NCBI RefSeq assembly: GCF_050409585.1 | Contig: NZ_JBNUPE010000013.1 | Span: forward strand, 1-58,459 | Direction: 5' to 3' | DNA: 58,459 bases | DNA from: Facklamia sp050409585 | GTDB taxonomy: Bacteria; Bacillota; Bacilli; Lactobacillales; Aerococcaceae | Part shown: piece by piece, positions 17,472-26,172 of the stretch | Position numbering within the stretch: position 1 is the first letter of the stretch | Layout of the letters: the number at the start of each line of letters is the position of its first letter | The notes under the pieces: generated by a model | Told to the model about the DNA's origin: nothing | The model's database searches: none | Seen by the model: the letters and a program-made list of their open reading frames with translations, nothing else | Position numbers and translations under genes: made by a program

Positions 17472-18170
17472 TTGGATGAAGTTAATAATAAAACACTTAA
17501 AAAAGATTTTAAAGAAACACAAGTCTTAAAAGACGTTAACTTTGAGTTTGAAGCAGGCAAAATATATGGTCTTTTAGGGAAAAATGGAGCAGGTAAAACG
17601 ACCTTTTTCAATATTATTTATGGTGAACTAGAACAAAGTGGTGGTCTCTTTTTTCTTGAAGAAAACGGAAGGCTTTCTGATATCAGCTATGAGCAGGTTG
17701 GCATGCTATTTTCAGAAAATTTTTTGCCCGATTTCTTAACAGGCTATGAGTATGTTAAGTTTTTTAATGATTTAAACGGAGAAGGTCAAGCTCCCGATCA
17801 TTACCTGGATTTGATGGCGTTCTCTGAAGAAGACAGACACCGCTTAATCAAAGACTATTCGCATGGGATGAAATCGAAACTCTCGCTCCTCTCAATTATC
17901 ATTGGAAAACAAAAAATAATTCTTTTAGATGAACCACTGACTTCCATCGATGTTGTAATGGCGGCTGAGATAAAGAAAATATTAAAAGAATTAAAAAAAG
18001 AACATATTTTGATTCTCTCTACGCATATGCTTGAACTTGCCAAAGAACTATGTGATGAAATAGTCATATTAAGTGATGGAAAATGCATGCCCTTTGAACA
18101 CCTAAAAAAAGATGAAGATTTTGAATCGAAAATTGTCGAACTTTTAAAGGAGGACAAAGGAGGTGAATAA
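17472..18170 (+). CDS. ABC transporter ATP-binding protein, unusual start
   Basis: 232 residues in the open frame, with Walker A LLGKNGAGKTT, a degenerate signature YSHGMKSKL, Walker B IILLDEPLTS and the switch His in STHMLE. The frame opens with TTG at 17472 only 4 bp from AGGAG. An ATG at 17476, better spaced from the same AGGAG, reads MKLIIKHLKK and then stops; it would run straight into KDFKETQVLKDV if the A6 run at about 17499-17504 had one more A. So the annotated start may be artefactual and the gene either frameshifted, slippage-expressed or translated from TTG. The permease gene overlaps its end. Confidence 0.8.
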   Translation: MDEVNNKTLKKDFKETQVLKDVNFEFEAGKIYGLLGKNGAGKTTFFNIIYGELEQSGGLFFLEENGRLSDISYEQVGMLFSENFLPDFLTGYEYVKFFNDLNGEGQAPDHYLDLMAFSEEDRHRLIKDYSHGMKSKLSLLSIIIGKQKIILLDEPLTSIDVVMAAEIKKILKELKKEHILILSTHMLELAKELCDEIVILSDGKCMPFEHLKKDEDFESKIVELLKEDKGGE

Positions 18171-19773
18171 AATATTAACCTTTTTAATCCAATACCAACT
18201 GATTAGTTTTTACAATGGGTTCATTTTTAATTTGCAAAGAATACCTCTCATTGGAAAAATCTTTTCGAATAAGTTATACCACTCTAAATTCTTACTTAAA
18301 TGGGGAACTCCACTTTCAGTAATCTTTCAAATTATAAAACCCATTGTAACAAATATAATTTTTATCGCGCTTATCGGTCTTTTGCTTCCTACTTTTTCGA
18401 ATAAGTATGTCGAATCAGAAGAGATTATGTTTTTGAGCTATGGACCCTTTTATCTATCGATTGTGATGCTAATGATGGCAGTAGCAAGTGAAGTTTATAG
18501 CGCCTTTGAAAATGCTGAAGATAAATATATGCATATCAAAATTTTTAGAGTGAATCCTAGAACCTACTCTTTAGCCAATGATCTTTTGAAATTTGGACCT
18601 AAAATCGTCGGATTTAGTATTGGGATGTTCCTCTTTTCTTTTATTTTCAAGATCACTTTACTTGAAGGCTTTTCATTTGTTATTTTTTCGATTGGACTAA
18701 GATTATTTATTAGAAGTATCTTTCTCTACTTGTGTCGCAACAATTATCCTCTCGGCAAAAAAGTGGCTAATTTTCTAGTTTTTTTCACTTGTGGAGTAGG
18801 CTTTCTTTTGGCAATAGTCGGTACTTTTATCGATTTAGGATTTAACTATGCCTTCTTTTTCTCGGTCATTTTTTTAGCCCCTGGTCTTTTAATGCTCGTT
18901 TTAACCATTATTTTCACTTTGAAAACTACTTATCTGGAACAATTTATTTTGAAGTCTTTAAATATCAGCGACTTGCTTGAATCGCAACAATTCGTTGATG
19001 AAATAAATAGCCAGTCCGCCAAAGTGGAAGACAAAGATATCCGAATAGGAAAGACTGATTATTCCAATGATCAAGGAATTATCTATCTTAACAAGATTTT
19101 TTATGACCGAATTGGTTCAGTCTTTAAAAAGAAAATCCTGATTCGATTAGCCTTCATTGGCATCACTCTTGTTATGCTTAATGTCGTAAAGTATTTTGTT
19201 CCCCTCTCTCCTGCCGATGTCAAAGGGCTCTCACAATTTATTCCATTAATATTATTACTGCTTGCTAGAAGTATGTATTTAGGTGAGTTTTTTACCAAAA
19301 CAAGCTTTTACTATATGGACCGTAAACTGTTAAGCTTTCATTTTTATCGAGCGAAAGAAAATATAACTACTGCTATTGTTTTTAGAACAAAACAGTTGCT
19401 TAAGTACAATCGTCCACAATTTATTGTCGCTTTAATTGGTCTATTATTCACCTATTATCATTGGGATTTATTCGATAGTCAAAGCGTTTTAGTGATGGTC
19501 ACCAGTTTAATCAGTGGGTATGTCTTTATGACCTTTCATTTTCTTTTTGCTTATTATATGTTTCAACCCTTTACCAATCAAATGAAGGTAAAAAACCCTG
19601 TCTATACTGGAATTCTCAATTTTGTCCTCTATATTTTGTATTTTAGTATGGTTAGATTATCTTCCTATACTCACTATTTGGTATTCGGCTTTTTCTTATT
19701 CGTGATCTTGTATGTTGTTTTGGGTATAATGATCGTATATTTATTTGGACCCAAACGTTTTAGACTGAGATAA
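18163..19773 (+). CDS. ABC-type membrane permease, 536 residues
   Basis: Starts at GTG 18163 with AAAGGAGG, overlapping the ATPase gene by 8 bp, so it is the membrane partner of that ATPase. It has around twelve hydrophobic segments, with a hydrophilic middle loop at about residues 265-310 (SAKVEDKDIRIGKTDYSNDQ). It belongs to no subfamily I can name, though the size and layout resemble large ABC-2-like export permeases of Firmicutes. The cargo is unknown. A truncated, decayed copy of its middle and C-terminal segments lies at 25616-26090. Confidence 0.82.
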   Translation: MNKILTFLIQYQLISFYNGFIFNLQRIPLIGKIFSNKLYHSKFLLKWGTPLSVIFQIIKPIVTNIIFIALIGLLLPTFSNKYVESEEIMFLSYGPFYLSIVMLMMAVASEVYSAFENAEDKYMHIKIFRVNPRTYSLANDLLKFGPKIVGFSIGMFLFSFIFKITLLEGFSFVIFSIGLRLFIRSIFLYLCRNNYPLGKKVANFLVFFTCGVGFLLAIVGTFIDLGFNYAFFFSVIFLAPGLLMLVLTIIFTLKTTYLEQFILKSLNISDLLESQQFVDEINSQSAKVEDKDIRIGKTDYSNDQGIIYLNKIFYDRIGSVFKKKILIRLAFIGITLVMLNVVKYFVPLSPADVKGLSQFIPLILLLLARSMYLGEFFTKTSFYYMDRKLLSFHFYRAKENITTAIVFRTKQLLKYNRPQFIVALIGLLFTYYHWDLFDSQSVLVMVTSLISGYVFMTFHFLFAYYMFQPFTNQMKVKNPVYTGILNFVLYILYFSMVRLSSYTHYLVFGFFLFVILYVVLGIMIVYLFGPKRFRLR

Positions 19774-20275
19774 ATACGCAAAAGAATATGCAAAATATTT
19801 ATCATTTCAATAATTTCCATCTGATAAAATGACCGTTTAAAGTCCATAAATAAACCTTTTTCTCACAGCGAATAGCACTCCCTTCTAATCCATTCCACAT
19901 GACTTTGAGGGGAGTGCTTTTATTTTCTCTCGCTATTTAATCTCAATCCAATAATCGCCCAGTCTATTTTAACTCTACTACATAGACCATCTATATTATT
20001 CAAACCTTCATTTATCCGTCTGTATTTGCCTACTTTTTATTCATTTGATTTTGTTTTCCCCATTGGTTAAGGAAAAAGCTTACAGTCAAAACCCTTCTTT
20101 AACCTATACACTTAACCATTTACAAAGAATTTCCTTTATAACTTTAACATGCCTTTAAACATTATGCTATTTTGAAGTTAAGCAATCACAAAGAATGGCG
20201 GTCTTAGTTGATTGGATCCTTTGCTATCAATGAAGAAAGAGAATAGCCATTTAAAATAGAGTATAGACATTTAAT
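19774..20275. other. Intergenic region, terminator only
   Basis: Apart from the hairpin at 19874 I see no gene. The tail of this AT-rich stretch follows the ykvI-like gene on the opposite strand. Confidence 0.5.
19874..19926 (+). terminator. Terminator of the ABC ATPase-permease operon
   Basis: AGCACTCCC (19874-19882) pairs with GGGAGTGCT (19910-19918), followed by TTTTATTTT. Confidence 0.85.
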
Positions 20276-21373
20276 TTATTGAATCAATTTTGAACCCATT
20301 TTTGTTCGGATATCATGAACAACCATAAAACCAACCAGAATAAATCCTAAATACCCATTAATTCCATAAAGGACATTTACAAGATCCTTGTAGGGCAAGA
20401 AAATAGCGATTACCATTCCAATAACTCCACCCAAAATGGTTAAGATTTTATAGCGTGAGCTTCCATCTGTGGCCACACGACCCACCCCTGTCCAGAGTAG
20501 AGGAACTGCCGTGGTATAGATTCCAGCAAAAACAATAACGGCAAAAGCTTGCGCAAATACCGGGTTCACTTTATTAGCTAATACCAATGCTGGAATATCA
20601 GCCTTACCAGTTTCACCAATGTAGCTAATTAAAGCGATACAACAAATGGCTGCTGCCCCGAAAATGAATAAAGTAGATAGAAGCATTCCTGTGTTCACTT
20701 CTTTTAATTTATTTTTTGCACCAATTTCAGATAGAAAAGCTGCAAACCACAAAATAACAAAGCCACCGTATGATGCGCCTGAAAAAAATGGATTGTCGCC
20801 GCCTACTTGAACCAAATCATAAACGCCTCGATCAATTGCGCTTACATTTTCGCTGAAGTTTGGAAAGCCAGTGATCGCAGTAATTGTTGATACAATCAGA
20901 ATAAGAATAATAATAATCGGTCCTATTTTACTAAGTGCCTTGATAATTCCGTCTAATCCAAAGACAGCTGTAGCAACTACTGCAATGGTTAGAACCAATG
21001 CACCTACTCCGTTTGCTAATCCCCATTGTTGAGAGGCCGTAGCATTCGCCCCTCCACACATAACGATAAAACACATATAACAGAAAAAGGCAGAAAAATA
21101 ATCAAAGAAAGCACCGATGTACTTACCGGTATAATGTTGGTATATGTCGCCGCCTCTTTCAAGTTTCAAGCGATTACCATTGGTCGCAAAGGATAAATTC
21201 GTATAGACATAAATGATTGCCGCAACAGCTATGACAATCCAAAATCGTGAGCCATAGGAAGCCTCATATTGCATTACTTCTTGCATTGTCGCAAATCCGG
21301 CCCCAATGTAAAAGGCGATACACGCGCCTGTAAATCCTAGAATCGTCCAAATGTTCATTTTTGATTTTTCCAT
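20276..21373 (-). CDS. YkvI-family membrane transporter linked to Grd-like reductase
   Basis: 365 residues from ATG 21373 (GAGGGGG upstream; the in-frame start at 21403 lacks a signal). About ten to eleven hydrophobic helices are visible, beginning WTILGFTGACIAFYIGAGFATMQEV, the helix-1 pattern (broken helix with GAGF) of LeuT-fold carriers to which the YkvI family is related. YkvI genes occur beside grdE/grdB-like genes in other Firmicutes, so it is the likely importer of the reductase substrate. It is separated from grdB by a terminator hairpin, so its expression depends on readthrough or an own promoter. Confidence 0.85.
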   Translation of the reverse strand: MEKSKMNIWTILGFTGACIAFYIGAGFATMQEVMQYEASYGSRFWIVIAVAAIIYVYTNLSFATNGNRLKLERGGDIYQHYTGKYIGAFFDYFSAFFCYMCFIVMCGGANATASQQWGLANGVGALVLTIAVVATAVFGLDGIIKALSKIGPIIIILILIVSTITAITGFPNFSENVSAIDRGVYDLVQVGGDNPFFSGASYGGFVILWFAAFLSEIGAKNKLKEVNTGMLLSTLFIFGAAAICCIALISYIGETGKADIPALVLANKVNPVFAQAFAVIVFAGIYTTAVPLLWTGVGRVATDGSSRYKILTILGGVIGMVIAIFLPYKDLVNVLYGINGYLGFILVGFMVVHDIRTKMGSKLIQ

Positions 21374-21424
21374 GTTTTCCCCCTCTTTTCTACTTTCGAA
21401 CATCTTGTCATTCTGAAGAAGTAA

Positions 21425-21479
21425 ATTTTAAAAAAAGCAGTCCATAGAACAGTTATAAAGCTATTCGATCGGGACTGCT
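21425..21479 (-). terminator. Terminator after grdB
   Basis: On the minus strand AGCAGTCC (21472-21479) pairs with GGACTGCT (21436-21443), followed by TTTTTTAAAATTT. Confidence 0.85.
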
Positions 21480-21518
21480 CTTATTATTTTAGAATCTATT
21501 CACTCTGTTCGAGTGGAT

Positions 21519-22814
21519 TTAGAAGACCGTAACTTCCGTTACTGGTTGGCTCAGTGCATTTATCGCACGTTCAACCATCTTCATGCGCAATTTCTCTTCA
21601 TCTTTTCGCTCCAGGGATGGATCTCCAGTAGGGTGAGGAATAGCAACTGTTGGCACAATTCGGTTCGCTCCAACAGATTGAGAAATGGTAATAATTGTAG
21701 CCATATGAACAATTGGAATACCAAAACGTTCGATTTCTTTAACGATTGTTGCTCCGCAACGTGTACAGGTCCCTCAAGTACTGGTAAGAATTACTCCGTC
21801 AACTCCCGCTTCCTTCAATTCTTTTCCTATTTCTTTACCGAATATGATGGCATTACCAACTGCCGTACCTGTACCTGTCGTGGTGTAGAATTTCTCATGA
21901 ACCTTACCAATTTTGCCTTCTTTTTCCATTATTCTAAGAGAGTCTAATGGAAGAACACGATCTGGCGATTCATTACAATAGATAGGATCAAAACCACCAT
22001 GAATGGTGATGAAATCGCCTGTAAGGTTAGCATGATCTTCGATATTGTATTTACCCCATTTTTGAGCAGAGGCAGACTGAATCCGATCGGGATTTCCTAC
22101 CGGTACAATCCCTCCAGTAGTTACCAAAGCTATTGTGGCTTTAGTTAAGTCCTTAATTGGAGGGGCTGGCTCAACCAAGTCAAAGCTAGGCATTGGCATT
22201 TCAGTTTCATATTCTTCATTGTTCAAGCGCTTCATCAGCATCTCAACCGCACGAACGGCACCGATTTTATCGGAAAAGCCTGTAATACGCTTACCTTGCT
22301 TGAAGATCCCATCTTCTTCAGGAATAACTTGCTCGCCTGCTAATATTTTCTTCGCAATCGCAGCCATTTTAGGTAAGGCAGATCGCATATCAACTGCACT
22401 ATTTCCAGTTGGAACGGTATATGCTTTTAGTCTGGTAATTTCAAGACCTGGGTTTTCTTCATACATACCTGATACTACAGGGATATCGTATTTATCCACC
22501 ACGAACTGAGCAATTAAGGATGAAGCCACCCCATAGCGGCCCGCATTAAAGGAGGGGCCGACTACTACTAAATCCGGTTGAATCTCATCCATTGCTTTCT
22601 TAAACTCAGCTAAAGCTGCTTCATTGTTTTCATTGATATAGTTATCGCCACAAATAAAAGTCGCGACCACTTTACCTACATCGCCCAACTCCTTTTCAAA
22701 TCCTACGGCAGGACCGACTGTCCCTTCCTTTAAAACGGGAGCAAAGTCGGCATTGTCTTCTCCACCAATCTGGCCAAAAAACTGATTCAAATAATATAAG
22801 ATTCTTTTTTCCAT
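21519..22814 (-). CDS. grdB: Grd-type reductase component B selenoprotein (in-frame UGA = Sec347)
   Basis: The frame from ATG 22814 meets TGA at 21774-21776 and continues in the same frame to TAA at 21519. The sequence across it, ILTST-U-GTCTRCGAT, is the conserved selenocysteine motif of GrdB proteins, and the downstream part (VGANRIVPTVAIPHPTGDP) matches the known C-terminus. With Sec the protein is 431 residues, the family size. A hairpin follows the UGA (see 21748). GrdB-type subunits attack the substrate amine bound to the pyruvoyl group of GrdE and pass the product to GrdA in glycine, sarcosine or betaine reductase. The substrate here is unknown. Sec machinery (selA, selB, selD, tRNA-Sec) is not in the window and must exist elsewhere for this to work. 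Confidence 0.95.
21748..21760 (-). promoter_or_regulatory. SECIS-like hairpin after the grdB UGA
   Basis: Perfect GTTGC/GCAAC stem with a GGA loop on the coding strand, beginning 14 nt after the TGA. Bacterial SECIS elements lie within the coding sequence just after UGA and need a G early in the apical loop; both conditions hold. Confidence 0.75.
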
Positions 22815-22830
22815 TGTCTTCCTCCTCGTT

Positions 22831-24117
22831 CTAATACTCAGTGACCATCAAATTATGATATCCGATCTCTGAAGTGGCTCCAATCACAGCATTTAATTCA
22901 CACTTCATAACACCGGTTTCAGCATCATAGGCTCCAGCCCATCCTCCTGCCAAATTGGCAATCGCTTCTGGATCTCCCAGGATACGGTCCGCTTTTGGTA
23001 ATGTTACAACGTGAGAAACGTTTCCTGTTGATATTACAGCTTTTGCTTCTGGCTTTGAGTCTGCGAGTGGTTGACTGGCTCCATCCCAACCAGAACATTC
23101 ATCTGTAATCAGAACAGCTTTTATCCCTTGTTTTTCTAATCGTTCAGCAATCATGACTAAGTCAGAGTCTGGATTTCCATATCCTTCTTCCGATACAATC
23201 ACCCCATCTGCCCCCAACTGCTTGCATAATTTAGCAGTGAAATCACACGATCTAAATTTTCCTTCTAAGGTTGTTAGTTCTGGAACCATAACCACACCAA
23301 GGAAATTAATTTCTTTGCCGTGTTTTTTCAAAAGTTCTAAGATAACTGGATTGGTTTGATGTTGATAAGTCGTAATCTTATCGCAAGCTGCTACACAGTT
23401 GCCCGAAACGACTGCTCCATCCAGTTCTTCCAGCGGATGCAGAAGTGTTGGAATAATATTTTTAGCATCCACTCCATAGATATAAGAGTCATGGAGAAGT
23501 CCTTGAGTGATTAACATCTCAGCATAGACTACCTTAGGAAGATCTGGATATTTAGCTGTTTCTTCTGGATTTGATCCTACTTCAAACGTTTCGATTTCAT
23601 AGACTGGAGCGTCTTTTGCAAACTGTCCGACATATTCAGAGATTAATAGACCTGCCATTCGAACTGCTAATTCATGTTCATGCGCTGTTAATCCGTCGAC
23701 TACCGATAGATCCACCACTAAATTAAAAGTCTTGGAGAAGGGCGTCCATTTTGCTCCTTCTCCCCACATATCAATCACACCTTCTTGGAAGCCGACAATA
23801 TCTCCAATTGTAACGATAGCAACGCCTTCTAATACGTTATAAGCTCCATTCCCAAGCTGGCCAGTCTGCGAAGTTATCCCAGCAAATCCAGGAACACCTT
23901 CTACTTTTACCCGTGGTTCAATGACATCTTTTACAGGGATGATGCGTGTCTTTTCACCTGGTTTAGCGATATCGACAGTAACCTCTTTAATATTGTCCAA
24001 ACTCTTAATATAATTGACTAATTCTTCGCGATTTAAAACGAGTTTTTCTCCTACTACTTCATTTTTATCGCCAAAGACAACATCATTAATTTTTACTTTA
24101 CGTCTTTCTAGTTTCAA
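22831..24117 (-). CDS. grdE: Grd-type reductase proprotein, pyruvoyl-forming subunit
   Basis: 428 residues, the same as GrdE of glycine reductase. Visible family motifs include IEPRVKVEG, GFQEGVIDMWG, PFSKT, GLLHDSYIYGVDAKNIIPTL and, at residue 241, the Cys of SGNCVAACDK where GrdE-type proproteins are cut and the new N-terminal Cys becomes a pyruvoyl group. It ends GATSEIGYHNLMVTEY. It starts at ATG 24117 with AGGAGG, 12 bp downstream of grdX, and precedes grdB by 16 bp. Together grdE and grdB form protein B of a substrate-specific reductase. Which amine is reduced cannot be told from the sequence. Confidence 0.95.
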   Translation of the reverse strand: MKLERRKVKINDVVFGDKNEVVGEKLVLNREELVNYIKSLDNIKEVTVDIAKPGEKTRIIPVKDVIEPRVKVEGVPGFAGITSQTGQLGNGAYNVLEGVAIVTIGDIVGFQEGVIDMWGEGAKWTPFSKTFNLVVDLSVVDGLTAHEHELAVRMAGLLISEYVGQFAKDAPVYEIETFEVGSNPEETAKYPDLPKVVYAEMLITQGLLHDSYIYGVDAKNIIPTLLHPLEELDGAVVSGNCVAACDKITTYQHQTNPVILELLKKHGKEINFLGVVMVPELTTLEGKFRSCDFTAKLCKQLGADGVIVSEEGYGNPDSDLVMIAERLEKQGIKAVLITDECSGWDGASQPLADSKPEAKAVISTGNVSHVVTLPKADRILGDPEAIANLAGGWAGAYDAETGVMKCELNAVIGATSEIGYHNLMVTEY

Positions 24118-24129
24118 ATTGATTCCCTC

Positions 24130-24501
24130 CTATTTGTTAAAACGATCTCCCAACTCACTTACCTCTTTAAGAGCTACTTTTAAAAGCTCGTAATCAATAA
24201 ATTCGTAATCCTCCTTATTCTTGTAATCCACTGTATGGGTAGCTAAAGAGTTTTGTAAAAGTTCTATGCTATTTTCAATTGCCAAAAGAGACTGAGTGTT
24301 ATCTCCTTCTGGTTTATCTGATATCAAGATCGACCGTACGGGAGAAAAATGCATCCGACCACTGGCGGCCAAAGGAGATGCCATTAAATAATGTCCTTTG
24401 TGAATCAAGTCACGTGCCTTTTTCAAAACAGCTAATTGATCACCTTCAACCAAGATTGTGTTACCGCTTTCATTGACGGTTATATTATTCGTTAAAATCA
24501 T
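24130..24501 (-). CDS. grdX: GrdX family protein
   Basis: 123 residues, starting ILTNNITVN as GrdX proteins do and with the conserved GHYLMASPLAASGRMHFSPVRSI core at residues 37-59. GrdX has no established activity but is regularly the first gene of grd operons. ATG 24501 overlaps the stop of a 27-codon ORF (ATGA) and is preceded by GAGGTGGTG. It leads grdE by 12 bp. Confidence 0.88.
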   Translation of the reverse strand: MILTNNITVNESGNTILVEGDQLAVLKKARDLIHKGHYLMASPLAASGRMHFSPVRSILISDKPEGDNTQSLLAIENSIELLQNSLATHTVDYKNKEDYEFIDYELLKVALKEVSELGDRFNK

Positions 24502-24581
24502 ATCACCACCTCTATCTTTTCACTTTTAATGAAGACAATGCTAACGCTTACATCCAATAATAAATTGTGGGTTGAAACCAT
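24498..24581 (-). CDS. Possible 27-residue leader peptide coupled to grdX
   Basis: ATG at 24581 follows GAGGTGATGAG, and the frame (MVSTHNLLLDVSVSI and on) ends in a TGA that overlaps the grdX ATG. It is the first reading frame after the promoter at 24599-24627. The strong ribosome binding site and ATGA overlap suggest that translation is coupled. No homology recognised; it could also be chance. Confidence 0.4.
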   Translation of the reverse strand: MVSTHNLLLDVSVSIVFIKSEKIEVVI

Positions 24582-24598
24582 CTCATCACCTCACTGAT

Positions 24599-24627
24599 AT
24601 ACTAACTGTTTTTCAGATGAATGTCAA
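24599..24627 (-). promoter_or_regulatory. Promoter of the grdX-grdE-grdB operon
   Basis: TTGACA (24622-24627), 17-bp spacer, TAGTAT (24599-24604) on the minus strand, 18 bp before the small leader ORF. The -35 is consensus. Confidence 0.8.
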
Positions 24628-24675
24628 TTGTATTTAGATAAAAATTTTGATTTATTTAAAATAAAAATTTACATA

Positions 24676-24716
24676 AAAAAACCTTAAGATCTTTTTACTA
24701 AGACCTTAAGGTTTTT
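24676..24716 (-). terminator. Terminator of the gntR gene
   Basis: AAAAACCTTAAG...CTTAAGGTTTTTTT stem and T-run on the minus strand, 20 bp after the stop at 24736. Confidence 0.85.
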
Positions 24717-24735
24717 AACTATATTTCATTCACTC

Positions 24736-25368
24736 TTAAAAGAGAGATTCTTTAATTCTAGAAAGAAAGTCTTCAATATGTTCGTAAGCATATTGTTCGG
24801 CTGCCTCTTCATCTTGATCTTCAATCGCTTGCACGATTTTACGGAAGGTTCTGGTAAAGATAGTCATATCATCAAAGTAATCATTACAATAATGCCACAA
24901 TCTTTCGGTATGTAAATGAAGATGAGCTAGTGTTTCTTTTAACCATCGATTATCACAAGCTTGAAAAATAATTTGATGGAATCGTTCATCTTCGTTGATA
25001 GCCTCTTGATAACTTGCTGTAGTAGAATAAGATTCTAAATTTTTAATAATTTGCTTCAACTCTGCTAATTGTGAGGGGGTGATCCGTTTTACGGCTTGAC
25101 GAGTCGCATAGGGATCTAGTTGCTTTGTTACATCAAATAGCCCCTTGATATTACGAAAATCGATAGGAGCAACTTGTGCTCCAAACCTTGGCACAATATT
25201 AATGAGATCATCTCGCTCTAGCTCTTGCAAGGCTGATCGAATCGGTGAACGACTTACGCCAAACTCTTCAGCTAGATCAACTTCATTGAGTATTTTTCCG
25301 GGTTTATATTCAAACTCAATGATGCGACGCTTCAATTGATTATAGATACTTAAATTTTTCTGATCCAA
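24736..25368 (-). CDS. GntR/FadR-type (FCD) transcriptional regulator
   Basis: 210 residues from a TTG start at 25368 (GAGGTG 8 bp upstream). An N-terminal winged helix (residues 5-68, KILNEVDLAEEFGVSRSPIRSALQ) is followed by an all-helical FCD ligand domain with the His/Asp metal-binding pattern (DERFHQIIF, HLHLHTERLWHY). FCD regulators answer to small organic acids or amino acids. It is upstream of the Grd-like operon on the same strand, separated by its own terminator, so it is the likely regulator of that operon and of itself (dyad at 25400). Confidence 0.9.
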   Translation of the reverse strand: MDQKNLSIYNQLKRRIIEFEYKPGKILNEVDLAEEFGVSRSPIRSALQELERDDLINIVPRFGAQVAPIDFRNIKGLFDVTKQLDPYATRQAVKRITPSQLAELKQIIKNLESYSTTASYQEAINEDERFHQIIFQACDNRWLKETLAHLHLHTERLWHYCNDYFDDMTIFTRTFRKIVQAIEDQDEEAAEQYAYEHIEDFLSRIKESLF

Positions 25369-25399
25369 TCTTCTTCACCTCTTAGCTATCAAGCCATTC

Positions 25400-25415
25400 T
25401 GTATAACACTATACA
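25400..25415. promoter_or_regulatory. Probable GntR operator
   Basis: Perfect dyad TGTATA-ACAC-TATACA in the gntR leader, 15-20 bp downstream of a TATAAT. The half-site is typical of FadR-subgroup operators. A second perfect dyad, CCTCAA-TCT-TTGAGG, lies at 25435-25449. Confidence 0.6.
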
Positions 25416-25615
25416 TAGACCTCACTTATTATAACCTCAATCTTTGAGGAAAATCAAATAATGTTTAATTATGTATAATCTCCTAGGTTATCTTTACGTT
25501 AGCACTCAATTTTATTTTGCACAGCGAATTAAAAGAACTTTTATAAAGTATGAATTCTTAAATCCTCTCTCTTAAATCGTTTAAACTATTTTTTCTTTGA
25601 TTATCTCATTCATAG

Positions 25616-26090
25616 TGTTTTTTCACTTGCGATGTTGGTTTTCTTTTCGCATTAGCCGGTACTTTGGTAGATTTAGAGTTTAGCTATGACTTATTTTTCT
25701 CAATCAATTTTTTAGCCCCTGGTCTTTTAATGCTCGTTCTAACCATTATTTTTACTTTAAAAACTTCTTATCTCGAGCAGTTTGTTTTAATTGTTTGAAT
25801 ATAAGCAATTTAATTGAATCCCGACAATTCGTTGAAGAAATAGATAGCCAGTCCGCAAAAGTGAAAGTCGAAGATATCCGAATAGGAAAGACTGATTATT
25901 CCAATGATCAGGGAATTATCTATATTAATAAGATTTTCTATGACCAAATTGGTTCAGTCTTTATAAAGAAAATTCAGATTCGATTAGCCATCATTGACAT
26001 CACTCTTCTTATTCTTAATGCCTTAAAGTATTTTGTTTTAGGTATAATGATCGTCTATTTATTTGGACCCAAACGTTTTAAACTGAGATA
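25616..26090 (+). pseudogene. Decayed, internally deleted copy of the 18163-19773 permease
   Basis: From 25616 the plus strand matches 18779 onward of the permease gene (APGLLMLVLTIIFTLK, then SQQ/SRQFVEEIDSQSAKV and TDYSNDQGIIYINKIFYDQIGSVF). It has one stop before residue MNISN and a deletion joining NALKYFV directly to LGIMIVYLFGPKRFKLR, the permease C-terminus. Nucleotide identity is about 80 percent by eye. No ATPase part remains. Not functional. Confidence 0.9.
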
Positions 26091-26114
26091 AAATTGAAGT
26101 TTCAGAAAGTTATT

Positions 26115-26155
26115 TTGAATATATCTCCGTTCCCCTCTTTGAAGGAATACGACCA
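26115..26155 (+). pseudogene. Remnant of the TetR gene 3' end
   Basis: GAATATATCTCCGTTCCCCT and the following bases match the TetR gene at about 17170-17207 (residues EYISITLFEGIRP). A related terminator follows at 26173. In this copy the TetR end lies after the permease end, the opposite order to the intact locus. Confidence 0.8.
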
Positions 26156-26172
26156 GTCCATTACCAAACATG

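Noticed and set aside
21519..21776. Premature stop and separate 61-residue gene at the end of grdB
   Set aside because: The TGA falls exactly in the conserved Sec motif and the tail is the family C-terminus in frame, so one selenoprotein gene is the better reading.
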